Source: Miscanthus floridulus (lineage: Eukaryota; Streptophyta; Magnoliopsida; Poales; Poaceae). From it: DNA of 64,000 bases. Positions 23,763-35,869 of this stretch are shown here, in pieces. Both the position numbers and the translations under genes were made by a program. Below the pieces are notes generated by a model, which saw only the letters and a list, made by a program, of their open reading frames with translations, searched no databases and had not been told where the DNA came from. Every line of letters begins with the position of its first letter. The first letter of the stretch is position 1. The DNA lies in the NCBI RefSeq assembly GCF_019320115.1, contig NC_089584.1:78125260-78189259 (forward strand), given 5' to 3'.

Positions 23763-26700
23763 ATGGCGCTCAACATGAAGACCCTGACGCAGGCGCTGGC
23801 GAAGGCGTCGGCGGTGATCGAGAAGACGGTGTCCACGACGGTGCAGGAGGTGACGGGCCCGCGCCCGCTGCAGGACTACGAGCTGCTGGACCAGGCCGGG
23901 TCCGGCGGACCGGGGCTCGCGTGGCGGATCTACACGGCGCGGCCTCGGGACTGGCGCCCCCTCGGCGCCCTACCCCGTCGTCTCCGTCTGGGTGCTCGAC
24001 AAGCGCGCCCTCGCCGAGGCGCGGGCGCGGACGGGGCTGTCGAAGGCGGCCGAGGACGCCTTCCTCGACCTCGTCCGCGCCGACGCGGCGCGGCTCGTGC
24101 GCCTGCGCCACCCGGGCGTGCTCCACGTCGTGCAGGCGCTCGACGAGACCAAGGCCGCCATGGCCATGGCCACCGAGCCCGTCTTCGCCTCCGTAGCTAA
24201 CGCGCTCGGGTGCCTTGACAACGTCGGCAAGGTGCCCAAGGAGCTCAAGGGCATGGTACGACTTTGACATCTCGTGTTTTTGTTTTAACTCTGCCTGTCA
24301 GTGTATATACTACCTAGCATCGACCTTAGGCAATTTAATTTACTGCTAGGAAGGCTACAAGACTGAAGGATAAAAGTTTGTCATGTTTTCTTGTTACTTG
24401 TTGCTACTGCATTCAAAACTGGCTAACAAGTTAAGGTGATTAGTGTTGGTATGGGAGTGGAAAACTGGCGATTGTTTCTAGTTTTAGCTGTTCATGCCAT
24501 TATTGATTAGCAAATGTCAGAGAATTACAGAGGCATGATCTAAGAAGATATCGTTTACGTTTCTAATGCAGCATTTGGCAGTGTCACAGTCCATAAAACC
24601 TGCAAAATGAGTATAGTTTTTGTACTTCTAAAATTTTGCAACAAACCTTCCTTAAAAAATGGCATCCTTGTTGGACCGATGTATCAAAACTTGTAATTTT
24701 TCCTGGGAGTTTACATGGTTCTTTTGCTTCCTAAGTTATACACCACTGACTTGTAAAAATCTTCTGAGATTATCTAATCTCACTTGTTACACTAACCCTG
24801 CTACTGGCGTTTGGTAGGACTTTAGATAATCAGAATTGTATCCAAACATGAGGTTTGACTGAGATTCTTGCGATTTTCGACTGTAAAATTTCTATTTTAC
24901 TATCTGGTATCCTGTGGAGTTGGAACTTCTCAGGTCATATAAGTGGTGAATGGTGCCTGTAGATTATATGTTCCTTGTATTTCTGTGTATCAAGTGGTGC
25001 CTTAGTCATGACAATTGTTTGGATAGCCAAATTATGATCACATCTTTCAATCCAGCAATTTGCTAATTTCTTTTTTGCGTTTCAGGAAATGGGGCTACTT
25101 GAGATCAAACATGGACTGCTACAAGTTGCGGAGACATTGGATTTTCTTCATAACAATGCTCATCTTGCCCATCGAGCTATATCGCCTGAGGTTACTATGC
25201 ATGACCATTCTTCTGCCTTATAATTTTCTGCTTGTTCTTTTTCTGTTATTGATATAATTGATTTGCTCTGTCCTTTTCCTATTACAATCCCAAAGTTTTT
25301 GTGTTCTCTTGTCATTTTAACATAGTTATTCTGCCTTGCCGCCGTCCCCCTTGGTGATCCTAAGGTCACTCTGTGATTTAGGCTTGCTATGTAGTATATG
25401 ATGCTTTTTTTTGTACTTGCACTTAGTTGCTGAAAAACTCAATGCTTGTTGGACATAATTATTTTCCTCGAATTGCAATTTCGTTTGTTCACATTGTTCT
25501 CTATATATGGAGCCTTGTAATGTATGTTGCTCTCTGAACTGATGGTTTAGCACCACATGGTATCTAATATATCTGCAAATGAATCTGCATAATACCTAAT
25601 GAGTTCGATGTTACTTGCTTGTTATCCATTACGCCAACATTGAGTTCTACACTAGTGTACTGTACTGATCTTACTTCTTTTTCAGACGGTCTTTATAACT
25701 TCTAATGGATCTTGGAAGCTTGGTGGGTTTGGTTTTGCTCTTTCGGTTGATCAAGCCACAGGTGGTTTGACTTCATCACAGCTATTCCATTATTCGGTTA
25801 GTAAGTAATCTACATTTAGTTTGTCATTTTGGTGGCTTTAATTTGCAGATTCTTTTACCATATTTGGAGAACATTGACTAATCCTGTATTGTCCCTTTGA
25901 AGCTTGCTGTAGCAGAAAATATTCCACCGAATTTATATGGTTCAAATTAATTTCTAAACTGTCATGTAGTTCTGCATGATAAATATTTTTCTGGCATAGA
26001 GTTTCTTCTAGACATGAACTGATCTTTTCGTATCAACTTTAAAAATATACCACTACTGTCATGTGGCGATTGCGTGTAGCACATTGCTACTGCTGGGATT
26101 TTTAACTGCATATACAATGTGCACCACAAACCTATGCTAGTCATTATTAGACCGCTCCATGGTTAAGTTATTAATAGACAACTAAGCATATTTAGTGCTT
26201 CATTATTACCCATGGCTCAGTGCTTTAGTGACATCTTCTGTGATTGGTGACTTTATGATCTGTTTCGTGAACCCTGCTTGTTTTTGCATTCCAATGCTCT
26301 GAACTGTTGCCAATTTATCTGCTTGGTTTCTTTCTAGGACTATGATGTCGAGGATACAGCTTTACCTCTTCAACCATCGTTGAACTATACTGCACCAGAA
26401 TTGGTCCGAAGTGGAGATTCTAAAGTTGGCTCTGCTTGCGACATGTTTAGCTTTGGATGTCTAGCTTACCATCTGGTTGCTCGTAGACCACTTCTGGACT
26501 GCCATAACAATGTTAAAATGGTATGTTTTAAAATCTGATCGATGGCATTTACCCAATATAGATTTGTTCTTTTAGCATTAATGGTCTGAACTGTATATTT
26601 TACACTCCACTTCAGTTTTGCAAGTAGACCATCTTGTTCGGGTTGTATCCACGTTTGACAGCTCCTATTCTGATGTTTCCCCCTATTCTTGCAGTACATG

Positions 26701-29700
26701 AATGCCTTGACATATTTAACAAGTGAAGCCTTTTCTAATATTCCTTCTGATTTGGTATCGCATTTGCAAAGGATGCTATCGATGGATGCAGTATCGCGTC
26801 CTAGTGCTATGGCCTCTACAGGTGTGTAACACCTTTCTTTCCCTCATTTAAGGGAAAATCAACGGAGATTTTGTGTCGCCCACTGGTGGGGTAAATCATG
26901 ACCACCACTGATAAGTTTCACGAAATGATTTTTAAAATGCTACCGTTTCTGCAGGTTCTCCTTTCTTCCGGGATGATACGAGGTTGCGCGCTCTTCGTTT
27001 CCTTGATCATTTGCTTGTATGTATTTGTTATTCCCCTTTAGTTTATTTTCCTGGATAAGTTCAAAGGTTGCTTCTTTGCTTCCTTGATCATTTGCTTATT
27101 TTCCTTGATCAACGGAGATTTTGTGTCGCCCACTGGTGTGCTTCTTTGCTGTCTGAAAGTCACCTTTGACTAGATTGTTTGAGTTATACCTGTCAACACA
27201 GCAGCAAGAATCTTGCCTTCTTGACTAGAGAATGAAACGACACAATTTGGTACCTAAAAATGGTTCTAATTTTTAAGATACCATTCCTTTCAGGAGAGAG
27301 ATAATATGCAGAAGACAGAGTTTTTGAAGGCATTATCAGATATGTGGAAGGATTTCGATTCCCGAGTTCTTCGATATAAAGTATGTTCAGTACTGAAATC
27401 CATTCTGTCTTCTTCCGATCAATGCTACCCCCCATGTGTCTACTCTCTGTGAGCATCATTTTGTTATGTATCACTTCATTGAAGCTACTGAAACCTGCAT
27501 ATGTCAAATTAAACTGATACATCTACCCAGATCCCATAATGTTTGGTTGCTATTGCTATCAGCATGTGGTACTCCCTGTATGGAGAGTTGGAAATAAATA
27601 AAAGAATATCTAAACCTCAATTTCTAGATCTTAAATTTGTCACAAATATGAATCAATTCTCTGGTTGACCCATTCTGACATTGTGATTCTGTTTTTTTCC
27701 TGTTTGTTCCTTTCAAATTGTTTTGTCTAGGAAAAAGAACAGCCTTATATTTATTTGATCCATTGGTTATTTCAAAGCTGACTCACACTTTGCAACCAGG
27801 TTCTTCCTCCTCTTTGTGCTGAGTTACGCAACATGGTTATGCAGCCAATGATTTTGCCTATGGTTCTAACGATAGCAGAATCTCAGGTTATTTCTGCTGT
27901 TTCTCATTTGTACCATTTTAATGCATGAATAGAGTTTCTGTCCATTCAAAGAGTATTATGGAATCCCATCCTTGTATCTATTTTTAACGCTAGTGCTTTC
28001 CATGTCAAATATGCATCACTGTAGTAAAATCCTAAGTCCTAACTACATGTGGTTTATGTCATTCTATGTGCAAGATCCACAAGTAGAATTGAATACTAGG
28101 TTTTTTTTTGAAGCAAATGCATTTCAGGATATTTTATGTACTGACCTTTTTGATGTGACTATTCTGAAAATGCGGTTACTTTTGGCTCTTTTACAGGATA
28201 AAGGGGATTTTGAACTCGCAACACTGCCTGCGCTTGTTCCAGTGTTTACTTCAGCATCAGGTGAAACTCTACTTCTGCTTGTGAAGCATGCAGATCTCAT
28301 CATTAACAAGGTAATCAGGGTTACTTGTGAAATATCGATAGACTACATTATTCCTTTGTGTTATCTATGTGACTGAATGGAATGGTGCCCTTAATCCACA
28401 AATGATTGTTATTAACATGTAGTTTAATTAGTTCTTTTTTTTTGCATGGTGCTTTGTGACCAGGATATTTGTCTTCTGCAGGCCACACAGGAACATTTGA
28501 TATCACATGTTCTTCCAATGCTGGTCCGAGCTTATGATGACAATGATCCCCGGTTACAGGAAGAAGTTCTGCGTCGAACAGTACCACTGTCTCGTCAACT
28601 TGACACCAAGGTTACTGTTTTGCTATACTAAAGAATGAAGATTAATCATTTGATTGACCAGTACAAAAATGATACCCCTTTTTTTAAGACTGTTTGAACT
28701 CACTTGACCAGTGGGTTACAGTGTATGTGCAAGGCATGCATGTTATGTGATCATGTAATAAATTTTTTCTTGTGCAGCTAGTCAAACAGGCTGTGCTTCC
28801 TCGTGTGCATGGATTAGCTCTAAAGACCACAGTTGCTGCGGTATGCACAGTATATACTATAGTCTATTATATTTGGCAATGTACTTATTATCTGTAATCA
28901 TATGAACACACATTAAAGCATTGGAATACCGCAAACTTTTATAAAATGGAATGCTACTGCCTCTTTTGTGTTCTAGCAGGCTCATACGAGAAAAGCAAAG
29001 GATAGGAACCCTTTAACACTGAATGCTTGTTTTCTTATGTTATTATGAACTTTCATGCTGCTTGTTACTTTCCTGTGTCTCTGGTCTGCTCTTATACCAA
29101 TATATCTTACTGATGGCCGGTGGCCCTAAGTTTAGTAATGCTGCATAATATGTTTATTGAAGTCGTAGTGCTTTACATTTTGTTTTTTCTCAAGTAATAT
29201 TAGCAACAAGTAGAAGGGCGGGCCTGGTGCAAGCGGTAGAGTCTTACCGTCTGTGACCGGAAGGTCCCGGGTTCGAGTCGCGGTCTCCTCGCATTGCACA
29301 GGCGAGGGTAAGGCTTGCCACTAACACCCTTCCCCAGACCCCGCACAGAGCGGGAGCTCTCTGCACTGGGTACGCCCCTAATATTAGCAACATGTAGTTT
29401 ACCAATGTATAGTGATGTTTTAGTTGACCTTAATTCTAATTCATTCTTGTTGAACAAGATTGACATTTTAGAATTCCATTGTTGCATTGTTCTCTCTCTC
29501 TCACACACACGTTTTCTCTATCTACTCGTTTTGCGAATATTTGATGTTTTTTCTTATGTAGTGCTGTACTTGTGCGCTCCTGCCTCACTGTTAGGAATAC
29601 ATCATTCTGTACTTTGTACTGTAACTTATCTTATGTTCTTAATTGTTCCTACATTATAGGTGCGTGTGAATGCGCTGCGGTGTTTAGGAGATCTTATGCC

Positions 29701-31166
29701 ATCCCTGGACAAAGAAGGTATACTGGGTATCTTGGAGACTGTTAGGCGTTGCACAGCTGTTGACCATACTGCGCCAACTCTTATGTGCACACTTGGTGTT
29801 GCTAATGCAATCTATAAACAAGTTAGTCTTGTCTTCTTGACATGTTCTTTTTTACCATTGCTTTATTATGAGCGGTTTTTTCCCATGCCATTTACCTCAG
29901 TAATACTCAATTTACTCTCATTCATTGATCCAGTGCGGTGTTGAGTTTGCTGCGGAATATGTGATTCCTCTCATCTTCCCATTGCTCACAGCACATCAAC
30001 TGAATGTACAACAATTTGCCAAGTATATGCTTTTTGTCATGGACATTACAAGGTATCATTTATCCTGCATCGCTCTCCACATGTCCATCAATATGTCAAC
30101 TAAACTACTACCTATTTCTACAGCAAGATTGAAGAGAAGCGTGGTGTGACTGTTACAGATAATGGGAACACAGAGGTAAAAGCATCACCTTCATTGGCAA
30201 ATGGGATCCATTCTGAACCTATGTCAGGACAAATACCAGCTGCAAAGAGCAGCCCTGCATGGGATGAAGGACTGGGGTCCTAGTAAGAAAACCGGTGTTC
30301 CATCTCTCTCAGTTGATTCTAGTGCACAAACAATGCAACCCTCAGTAGACCCTTTTGACTTCAGTACTCAAACAAAGCAATCCACAACACTCCCCTTTGA
30401 TTTGAGCACCCAAGCAAAGCAGCCATCATTAGTTTCTCAGGTTACAGCGGCTACAATCCCACCTGCGCAACCACAACCATCACTACAATCTCTTGTGCCC
30501 AGTTCAGGACCTCAAACTTCTGGCTCATGTGTCCCTGTTGACATTGAGTGGCCTCCTCGAAGAAGCTCGTCATCTGACTTCAATGCACCCTTGTCTATTA
30601 GCAAGGAGAATGATTCTGGAAGGTTGTCTTGCGATGGACTTGATGATATTGATCCTTTTGCTGATTGGCCCCCAAAACCTAGCAACGATACTAGCATTTC
30701 AGCAACCGAGCATCGACCGAGCACAAATCAAAATATTTCTGGATTTAGCTCAGGTAACATAGGGTTTGGTGGCAGCGGGAATTCTATAGGGCAAACGAAA
30801 AGCAACCAAATGAGCTGGTCAAACACGTCTAATCTAATGGGCATGAACTCAACTGACAGCTATTTGAATCAGGGCAATGCAGCTCTAGGTTTTGGAAATC
30901 CAATTGGAGGATTGAGCACAGGTCTCTCCAATCCAAGTAGTTCCAGTACATGTCTAAGCATGATGCAACCAAAATCTGATTTTGGATCACTGTCCATGTC
31001 GGCCAACAATGCCGCACATGGCCCACCCAGACTTGCCCCTCCTCCATCCACTTCAGTTGGAAGAGGGCGTGGTAGAAATCAGGGACAGTCAGCACTCTCC
31101 CGAGCATCAAGGCCGCCTCATTCCAACTCGTCATCAGGACAACAACCTATCCTGGATTTACTTTAG
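23763..31166 (+). CDS. SCYL2: SCYL2-like pseudokinase, copy 2 (all exons and splice sites, two apparent +1 frameshifts)
   Basis: Exons: 23763-24255, 25086-25190, 25686-25796, 26338-26520, 26695-26821, 26955-27016, 27294-27380, 27800-27886, 28197-28310, 28482-28610, 28778-28840, 29660-29821, 29934-30052, 30124-31166. Every exon matches copy 1 in length except exons 1 and 14, each one base longer (extra T at 23952; extra base at 30268-30269). As read, the protein is lost after about 63 residues. Replacement changes include D to H in the VSDLQ motif of exon 5, A to P in exon 10 and K to M in exon 13; exon 11 has L where copy 1 has F. The extra exon 14 base looks like two alternative bases written side by side, so a consensus error is as likely as a pseudogene. 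Confidence 0.75.
27071..27136 (+). other. templated filler sequence in intron 6 of SCYL2 copy 2
   Basis: Unit 1 has a few bases here. Unit 2 has about 65 bp assembled from nearby pieces: CCTTGATCATTTGCTT, matching the end of exon 6 (about 27001-27016), and CAACGGAGATTTTGTGTCGC, matching intron 5 at about 26860. This is the usual look of templated end-joining repair. Confidence 0.7.
29214..29378 (+). mobile_element. tRNA-derived SINE in intron 11 of SCYL2 copy 2
   Basis: 165 bp with pol III A box near 29225 (TGGTGCAAGCGG) and B box GGTTCGAGTC at 29270. Flanked by an imperfect 19-bp target duplication, TAATATTAGCAACAAGTAG at 29195-29213 and the same with one change at 29379-29397. Unit 1 has the empty site near 17660. 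The second tandem duplication starts at this right-hand flank. Confidence 0.9.
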
Positions 31167-31882
31167 TAACAGAGGCTTGCCGCTGTTTTTCCTGTTCCGA
31201 TTGTCAATGTGTACATCTTCAAACCTTTGTAAGGTGAGCGTCATACTGTTCTTTTGGACATGCATGTGGCGAAAGCATATCTTTTTTGTTCATTTGAAGC
31301 TGGATGGCCTTGGCTTATAGTCTGAAGGAATTCTACTTCGTGGAAATCGGGATCTTGCAGAGGTTACCTTTTCACATGCTCCCATGCTTAGGGTTTTGAT
31401 TTGGGCATTGAGGCGATCTTCATATTGGTGACAGAAGAAATGTTGTTGTGTATATTTCTGTCCAAACTCGGCTGTAGCTTGTAGAGTTGATGAATATAGT
31501 TGACATGTTTATCTGGGCTGTGAAGTTTTGAATGTTTACATTGTACCACAATGTTTATAATGGGCCTTATAGGTGCACCTTGCTCATGTACTCTATGCTC
31601 CCCCAACATCATGTAATTCATTAGTCAAGGCCCGTGCTGTGTACGTAGTCTGTTGAATTAAGGCCTATCTGCTATTCTGCTTCTATTTTGTTTGGAGAAA
31701 CCGTTGCTGGTACAAGCACATCTGTTATGAATGATATCCCACAACTGTTTAAAGTTGATCTTCATTCTTGCCTTTTCCCTTTACCATTTCTAGCTGATTA
31801 AACAAACTTGGTGCCGTTTGCCTTTTATCCAGCATGATATATTTGGTAATGCAGACAAAAGCCATATATATCCCTATCCTTG
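31167..31882 (+). other. 3' UTR and flank of SCYL2 copy 2
   Basis: Collinear with 19448-20155 and with 41686-42404. No coding frame. It ends at the MITE insertion. Confidence 0.5.
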
Positions 31883-32139
31883 CGCCATGTTTAGTTCCCT
31901 GGAATCGGCGCCGCCGAAATCACTTACTGTAGCATTTCGTTTGTATTTGGTAATAATTGTCCAATTGTTGACTAATTAGACTCAACGTTCGTCTCGTAAA
32001 GTACAACCAAACTGTGCAATTAGTTTTTTAATTTCGTCAACATTTAGTACTTCATGCATATACCACAAGTTCAATGTGACGAGGAATCTTCTTTTTTTAT
32101 AGTGCCAAAGTTTGGATTTTGGTGGAACTAAACATGCCC
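31883..32139 (+). mobile_element. 257-bp PIF/Harbinger-like MITE downstream of SCYL2 copy 2
   Basis: Inverted ends CGCCATGTTTAGTTCC and (reverse of right end) GGGCATGTTTAGTTCC, with 3-bp flanks TTG (31880-31882, 32140-32142). It is absent from the homologous sites in unit 1 (about 20158) and the third copy (about 42404). Confidence 0.85.
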
Positions 32140-32142
32140 TTG

Positions 32143-33513
32143 GTTGGATTTTTGTGTCCCAAATCTCTGATGTTGACCTTGTACAGAGCTGGGGTCCAAC
32201 TGCAGTGGTGTTATGACCCGTGCATGCGCTGGACAACACCGACCGAGCATTTTGGATTCGATACACGGTCCTACAGCCCTGTGTGTGTACCACTAGCTCG
32301 CTTGCTGAGTGTACCATGATGGATGATGCGTTTCTGGTTGGATGGCGCATGCATAGCAGGAACATTTGCAGTTGATGAGCGCCAGATCAGTTGCTCAGCG
32401 AAAATTGAATGGCGACTTGGACATCACTCACCGGAGTACGTATGCGTACGTATCATCAGACGAAGTCAGAAGGGTAGTGTCCCTGTTTTGTCTACCCTTC
32501 TCTCATCAACATGGGATGGCCAGAGAACCAGCTGGTGCTTGGTTGGTCAGCTGAGCGTGCGGTCAGGCTGCCCACCGGGTTCGAGTGCTGATACTCGCTG
32601 GGGGATTTATTCTCTGTTAATTTCGGTTGCCTCGCACGGATGAGCTACTACTGTCATATCTCTCGGCCGTATACTTTTAGCTTTAGATATAAGTTGTAGA
32701 TCTAGCTTACGCACTAGAGGTGTGAGTGTGTTAGAGCGTGTGTGTCTGTAGTGTGAGTTAGTGCGTGGGTTCAGATAGACGTGTGTGTCTATAGTGTGAG
32801 TTAGTGCGTGAGTTTAGATACAACTTGTATTCAAAGGTTAAGGCAATAAAAAACATGGGATGGCCATATATGCATAGTACGAGTACTTGGAGCTATCCTC
32901 TCTTATCTCGCTCCTCATGAGTTATGATCTCTCCCTTGCAAAGCCTTGGCTTTGGCAGGGGGACAAGTGGATGTGGATGTGGATGTGGGTTCATGCATGA
33001 TGTGGCCGTTGATCGATTGGGAAACGAACACTGTGGGAGCGTACACGCAACGGCCATCTGTAGGCTCTGGATCAGGAATGCAGGGCTGGCTACAAAGGCG
33101 ACGGAGGAATGGATGAATGGGGTGCCACGTGATCACATTCACGGTGGCGGGCATGTAGAGAGAGAACTCTGTCAGTGGCCCCGTTCGCTGGTTTGAAACT
33201 TGGCTGAAACTGGCTGAAAAACACTGTTTCTGCTGAATTGTTGTGAGAGAAAAATATTATTCCGATCTAAAAAAGAAACCAAACAAACCGAATATAGGAT
33301 AATCCAAACAGAGCCACTGGAACCATGGGTTGGATTGGATGAGTGACACATCTTGCAATGGACTGAGCTGCATTGCAACCTCCTCCTCTCTCTCTCCAAT
33401 ACTGAAACATCATTACGACTGTATCATGTTTGTTGTCTTGGCACGGATCAGGAGCAGTGCAAACACAATACTGAGCTCATCAATCACTTGTCGCAGCCAG
33501 ATGCATTCGATAC
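32143..33513. other. intergenic block downstream of SCYL2 copy 2
   Basis: No supportable gene. There is a local tandem duplication of a GTGTGTCT.TAGTGTGAGTTAGTGCGTG motif at about 32735-32815 (single in unit 1). A decayed MITE-like stretch at about 33177-33318 contains TTGTTGTGAGAGAAAAA, a motif shared with the repeats at 54714-54911 and 56985-57100. Confidence 0.5.
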
Positions 33514-33516
33514 TAA

Positions 33517-34886
33517 GGCCTTGTTTAGATCCTAAGGTTTTCAATGTCACATTAGATGTTATATGAGGTTGTCGTATGTGGTGTTCGGATACTGATAAAA
33601 AAATAAAGGGTTAAGTCCAATTTACACCCTCCAACTTGCAGCAAAGTTCGGATTTCAACCTCGAACTTCAAAACCAGACAACTTTGGCCCTCCAACTCTC
33701 GAAAAAGTTCAACTTTCAACCTTCTGGGCGGTTTTGCGGGTGAACAGTAACTTTTGATATTTTCGGGAGCGCCGAAATTTTATATTATTTTTTTGAGCAT
33801 CTTAACGTCCTCAAATGAAAAAGCTCAAAACTACAAAGTTGTAAATCTCATCGAGGTCTACAATTTACATAAAAAATTATCTTCATCCAACATCGTATTG
33901 AAGAGTTTTTTATTTTTTGAAATTTGAGTCTCATCACGCGATAAAATATGGTGCTGAAATTTTATATTATTTTTTCGAGCATCTTACTGTCCTCAAATGA
34001 AAAAACTCAAAACTACAAGTTGTAGATCTCATCGAGGTGTACAATTTACATATAAAACTTATCTTCATCCGACATTGTATCGAAGAGTTTTCTATTTTTT
34101 AAAATTTGAGTCTCATCACGCGTGAAACAATTTTGTCGCGTGATGAGACTCAAATTTCAAAAAATAGAAAACCCTTCAATACGATGTCGGATGAAGATAA
34201 TTTTTATATGTAAATTGTATACCTCGATGAGATCTATAACTTTGTAGTTTTGAGTTTTTCCATTTGAGGAGAGTAAGATGCTCGAAAAAATAATATAAAA
34301 TTTCAGCACCATATTTTATCGCGTGATGAGACTCAAATTTCAAAAAATAGAAAACCCTTCAATACGATGTCGGATGAAGATAATTTTTATATGTAAATTG
34401 TAGACCTCGATGAGATTTACAACTTTGTAGTTTTAAGTTTTTTCATTTGAGGACGTTAAGATGCTCGAAAAAATAATATAAAATTTTGGCGCTCTCGAAA
34501 ATATCAAAAGTTACTGTTCACTCGCAAAAACGCCAAGGACGTTGAAAGTTGAACTTTTTCGAGAGTTGGAGGACCAAAGTTGTCCAGCTTTGAAGTTTGA
34601 GGTTGAAATCCGAACTTTGCTGCAAGTTGGAGGGTGTAAATTGGACTTAACCCAAAAATAAATTACAGAATCCGTAAGTAAACTACGAAACGAATTTATT
34701 AAGTCTAATTAATCCGTCATGAGCACACGTGTACGGTAGCACTTTGTTGTCAAATTATGGACTAACTAGGCTTAAAAAAATTCGTCTCATAAATTAATCG
34801 TAAACTGTATAATTAATTATTTTTTAGTATATATCTAATACTTTATACATATGTCTAAACATTCGATGCGAGACCTAAACGAGGGC
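33517..34886 (+). mobile_element. Tourist-like MITE interrupted by the foldback element
   Basis: Ends GGCCTTGTTTAGATC and (reverse) GCCCTCGTTTAGGTC, with TAA flanks at 33514-33516 and 34887-34889. Without the inner element and its target duplication it is about 315 bp. Confidence 0.7.
33608..34653. mobile_element. 1,046-bp foldback (long inverted repeat) element with 9-bp target duplication
   Basis: Left arm 33608-34122 and right arm 34137-34653 are near-perfect inverted repeats with a 14-base loop (34123-34136). Flanked by the 9-bp duplication AAAAATAAA (33599-33607 and 34654-34662), the length typical of Mutator-like elements. Each arm ends GGGTTAAGTCCAATTT and contains two ~165-182-bp direct subrepeats, each starting GAAATTTTATATTATTTTTT (33774 and 33956 on the left). 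No transposase. If transcribed it would form a hairpin with a stem of about 515 bp. Confidence 0.9.
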
Positions 34887-35011
34887 TAAGTCAGGGGCCA
34901 CCGGGCCTGCGGCGATCGAGGACGTACTGCGGCCGGGCTCTGGCTAGTGCCCCCGCCGCAGCTTCAGCTTGCGCGTCGCGCGCCGGGACTTGTACAGTAC
35001 AGGGGCACATG

Positions 35012-35250
35012 GGTCTTGTTTACATGACCTCCAAATTTCAAGTTTTTTCACTCTCTCTATCACATCGTTTTTTAGCCGCTTGCATGGAGCATTAAATATA
35101 GGTAAAAAAATAACTAATTGCACAGTTTAGTTGGAAATCACGAGATGAATCTTTTAAGCTTAGTTGGTCTACGATTGGACAATATTTATCAAATAAGACG
35201 AAAGCGCTACTATTCATCGGGTTGTAATTTTTTGCAATCTAAACGTGGCC
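35012..35250 (+). mobile_element. 239-bp Tourist-like MITE
   Basis: Ends GGTCTTGTTTACATGACC and (reverse) GGCCACGTTTAGATTGC, with ATG flanks at 35009-35011 and 35251-35253. Same family as 57880-58119 (shared interior such as GGAGCATTAAATATAGGTAA). Confidence 0.8.
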
Positions 35251-35253
35251 ATG

Positions 35254-35779
35254 GCATAAGTGTACTGCTGTGTGATGGCAATGCAAGTACTCGTACGTCG
35301 TCGTCGCACAGTAGATTCGGGGGTATATTTTGTGAGCCCGGCCCGTGCACCCGTCAAATTCCAAGGCACTGTGCAGGCGTCGCCTACAGCAGCTACAGCC
35401 TACAGGGGGGACTTCCGTGTGTCTGCATACGTATGCGTTTCCGTGTGTTACGTGAGGCAGTAATTGTAGTTACCGGCAGGAGCGGTGGCCAATTAAGTTT
35501 GTACAGGACCACCACGGCATGCCATGAACGGATAACTCCAGGTTGACGTGGCGCTGGAACTTTCTCGTGCATGCTCTACAGCTCTCGGGAATCCACCCAG
35601 TCTGTGAAGTCACTGAAGAGAGAGAGAGAGCGCGCCACAACAACGGTCACTCACCATTCAAGTTGCGTTATTATTCCAGTATGCAGATTATGGGCAGGCA
35701 GGTAGAGGTGTGTACTCTTTAGTAGCAGCGTGTACTCCCCTAAATGTTTGTCGTCTTCTCTTCCTAATAAATAACTTTG

Positions 35780-35869
<90 letters not shown>

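Larger units (their letters stand above)
20976..32977 (+). repeat. ~12-kb tandem duplication, unit 2 (contains SCYL2 copy 2)
   Basis: 12,002 bp, collinear with 9024-20975. The junction at 20975/20976 joins GTGGATGTGGA to ACTTTGTG with essentially no microhomology. It has its own private insertions: a SINE (29214-29378), a MITE (31883-32139) and filler DNA (about 27071-27136). Confidence 0.93.

Noticed and set aside
29214..29378. Possible tRNA gene (A and B boxes)
   Set aside because: Only the pol III promoter boxes are tRNA-like. There is no cloverleaf, the body is SINE-like and it has target duplications.
9024..32977. Assembly duplicating one 12-kb locus
   Set aside because: The units differ by copy-specific SINE and MITE insertions with clean target duplications, filler DNA and many substitutions. 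Adjacent haplotypes placed in tandem remain possible, but a simple repeat of the same contig does not.
33608..34653. CRISPR-like or satellite array because of repeated ~170-bp segments
   Set aside because: The repeats are two direct plus two inverted copies forming a foldback element with a 9-bp target duplication, not a spaced array.
35118..35546. 142-codon frame, repeated at 45382-45810
   Set aside because: It crosses a MITE boundary and has no domain; repetition is due to the segmental duplication.
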